From NCBI GenBank assembly GCA_036897095.1, contig JAYMSP010001575.1, positions 1 to 30,720 of the forward strand: 30,720 nucleotides of DNA, given 5' to 3'. Of this stretch, positions 29,961 through 30,720 are shown piece after piece. Within the stretch, counting starts at the first letter, position 1, and each line of letters begins with the position of its first letter. Both the position numbers and the translations under genes were made by a program. Source of the DNA: Plantago elongata (Eukaryota > Streptophyta > Magnoliopsida > Lamiales > Plantaginaceae). The notes below the pieces were generated by a model, which did no database searches, was not told where the DNA came from, and saw only the letters and a list, made by a program, of their open reading frames with translations.

Positions 29961-30720
29961 GATCACTCACAACTTATAAATTTACGTAAAAAAACAAGAT
30001 TTATTCAAGATGGAACATGTATCCTTCAATTATATGTTATACTACTATTGATACGTCTGCAAAAAGAAACACTATCAACTTCATGTCATCATCTCTTTTA
30101 TTCAACGATTGGATTTGACTAAACATACATTTCTCTTCTTCGTCAATGCTCTTGACTCCCTTTCCTTTATCTTTTCATCAACTTCTTTGCGTATAACTTA
30201 CTCAACACATTAAGTATGGTTCTAAATTTGTTACTTGAATAACTCACCATCATCATTCTCCTCCTTAAGTTGAAGGATTTTGTAACCTTGTGCATGCAAA
30301 AACAATATCAATGAGCAATTATTTCATAGCAAACATAGTAGATATTGTTGAGATCATATAATATACTGGTGAGAAGATAGTACATATACGTAACAACATA
30401 GAAATATAGTAAAACACTATGATTATGCATCATATTGTCGAAAACAGAGCACAATACGACTATATGGTTTTGAATGAAAACATAACACATATGAACAATG
30501 TTTGAAATCAGAGATTACCTTCGTTTTCGATCGTGTTTATTGCATGAGATAAAAATATATGTATGCAACCGTCTATTTCTTGATGAATACAAGTTTAAGT
30601 GGTTATTTCTTCTCTACGTTGCAAGCCCTTGATTAGGAGAGAGAATTTTAGAAAGATAAAGTTTGAGTTGAAGGTTTTTGAGTTGTGAATGACATAAAAC
30701 CGGATTATATCGTTATATAT
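29961..30720. other. Non-coding to window end
   Basis: No gene recognised. 30600-30720 is weakly similar to 21425-21620 and may be the edge of a repeat that continues past the window. Confidence 0.4.

Noticed and set aside
1..30720. CRISPR array, prokaryotic operon or integrated virus
   Set aside because: Tandem repeats lack unique spacers and cas-type genes, the genes are plant nuclear genes, and no viral domains were seen.

Overview
The window is nuclear DNA of a flowering plant, most likely a eudicot. The evidence is AT-rich intergenic DNA, genes split by a GT-AG intron, plant-only protein families (AP2/ERF factors, a TMK receptor kinase, a CC-NBS-LRR relic) and plant repeat families (PIF/Harbinger, a Cassandra-type LTR carrying 5S rRNA sequence, Tourist-like MITE, short LTR elements). 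I cannot name the species.

Layout. 1-2760: a decayed two-gene PIF/Harbinger-like transposon, with a frameshifted transposase (+) facing a small Myb/SANT-like ORF (-), and ending in a GC-rich foldback island. 2960-4780: two diverged ~300 bp direct repeats around non-coding retroelement-like DNA. 5178-16065: three short ERF group IX (ERF95-98/TDR1-like) genes. The first two form an inverted, divergently transcribed pair with a shared promoter block; the third lies 6 kb further on. The DNA between them is filled with old insertions: a 5S-bearing LTR at ~7020, a TRIM-like LTR element at ~10025-10640, two trnT(UGU)-like copies at 11.5-12.25 kb, a tandem duplication at 12.96-13.53 kb and a 149 bp MITE at 14713. 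18491-20220: a CC-LRR disease-resistance pseudogene whose NB-ARC domain has been lost. 23661-26674: an apparently intact TMK-type LRR receptor kinase (934 aa, one intron) with a ~110 bp tandem repeat running up to its start codon. 27.5-30.7 kb: gene-free, AT-rich DNA with a GC-rich repeat patch at 28.65 kb and a higher-order tandem array at 29.38-29.96 kb.

Four genes look functional: three ERF transcription factors, which in related plants act in ethylene/jasmonate defence and stress responses, and one TMK kinase, which in related plants acts in auxin signalling. Nothing in the sequence ties these two groups into one pathway. I found no clearly new biological system. The most interesting items are structural: the inverted ERF pair with conserved 5' DNA, the tandem-repeat leader of the TMK gene, the fossil 5S-carrying LTR, the duplicated tRNA-Thr-like units and the higher-order tandem array.
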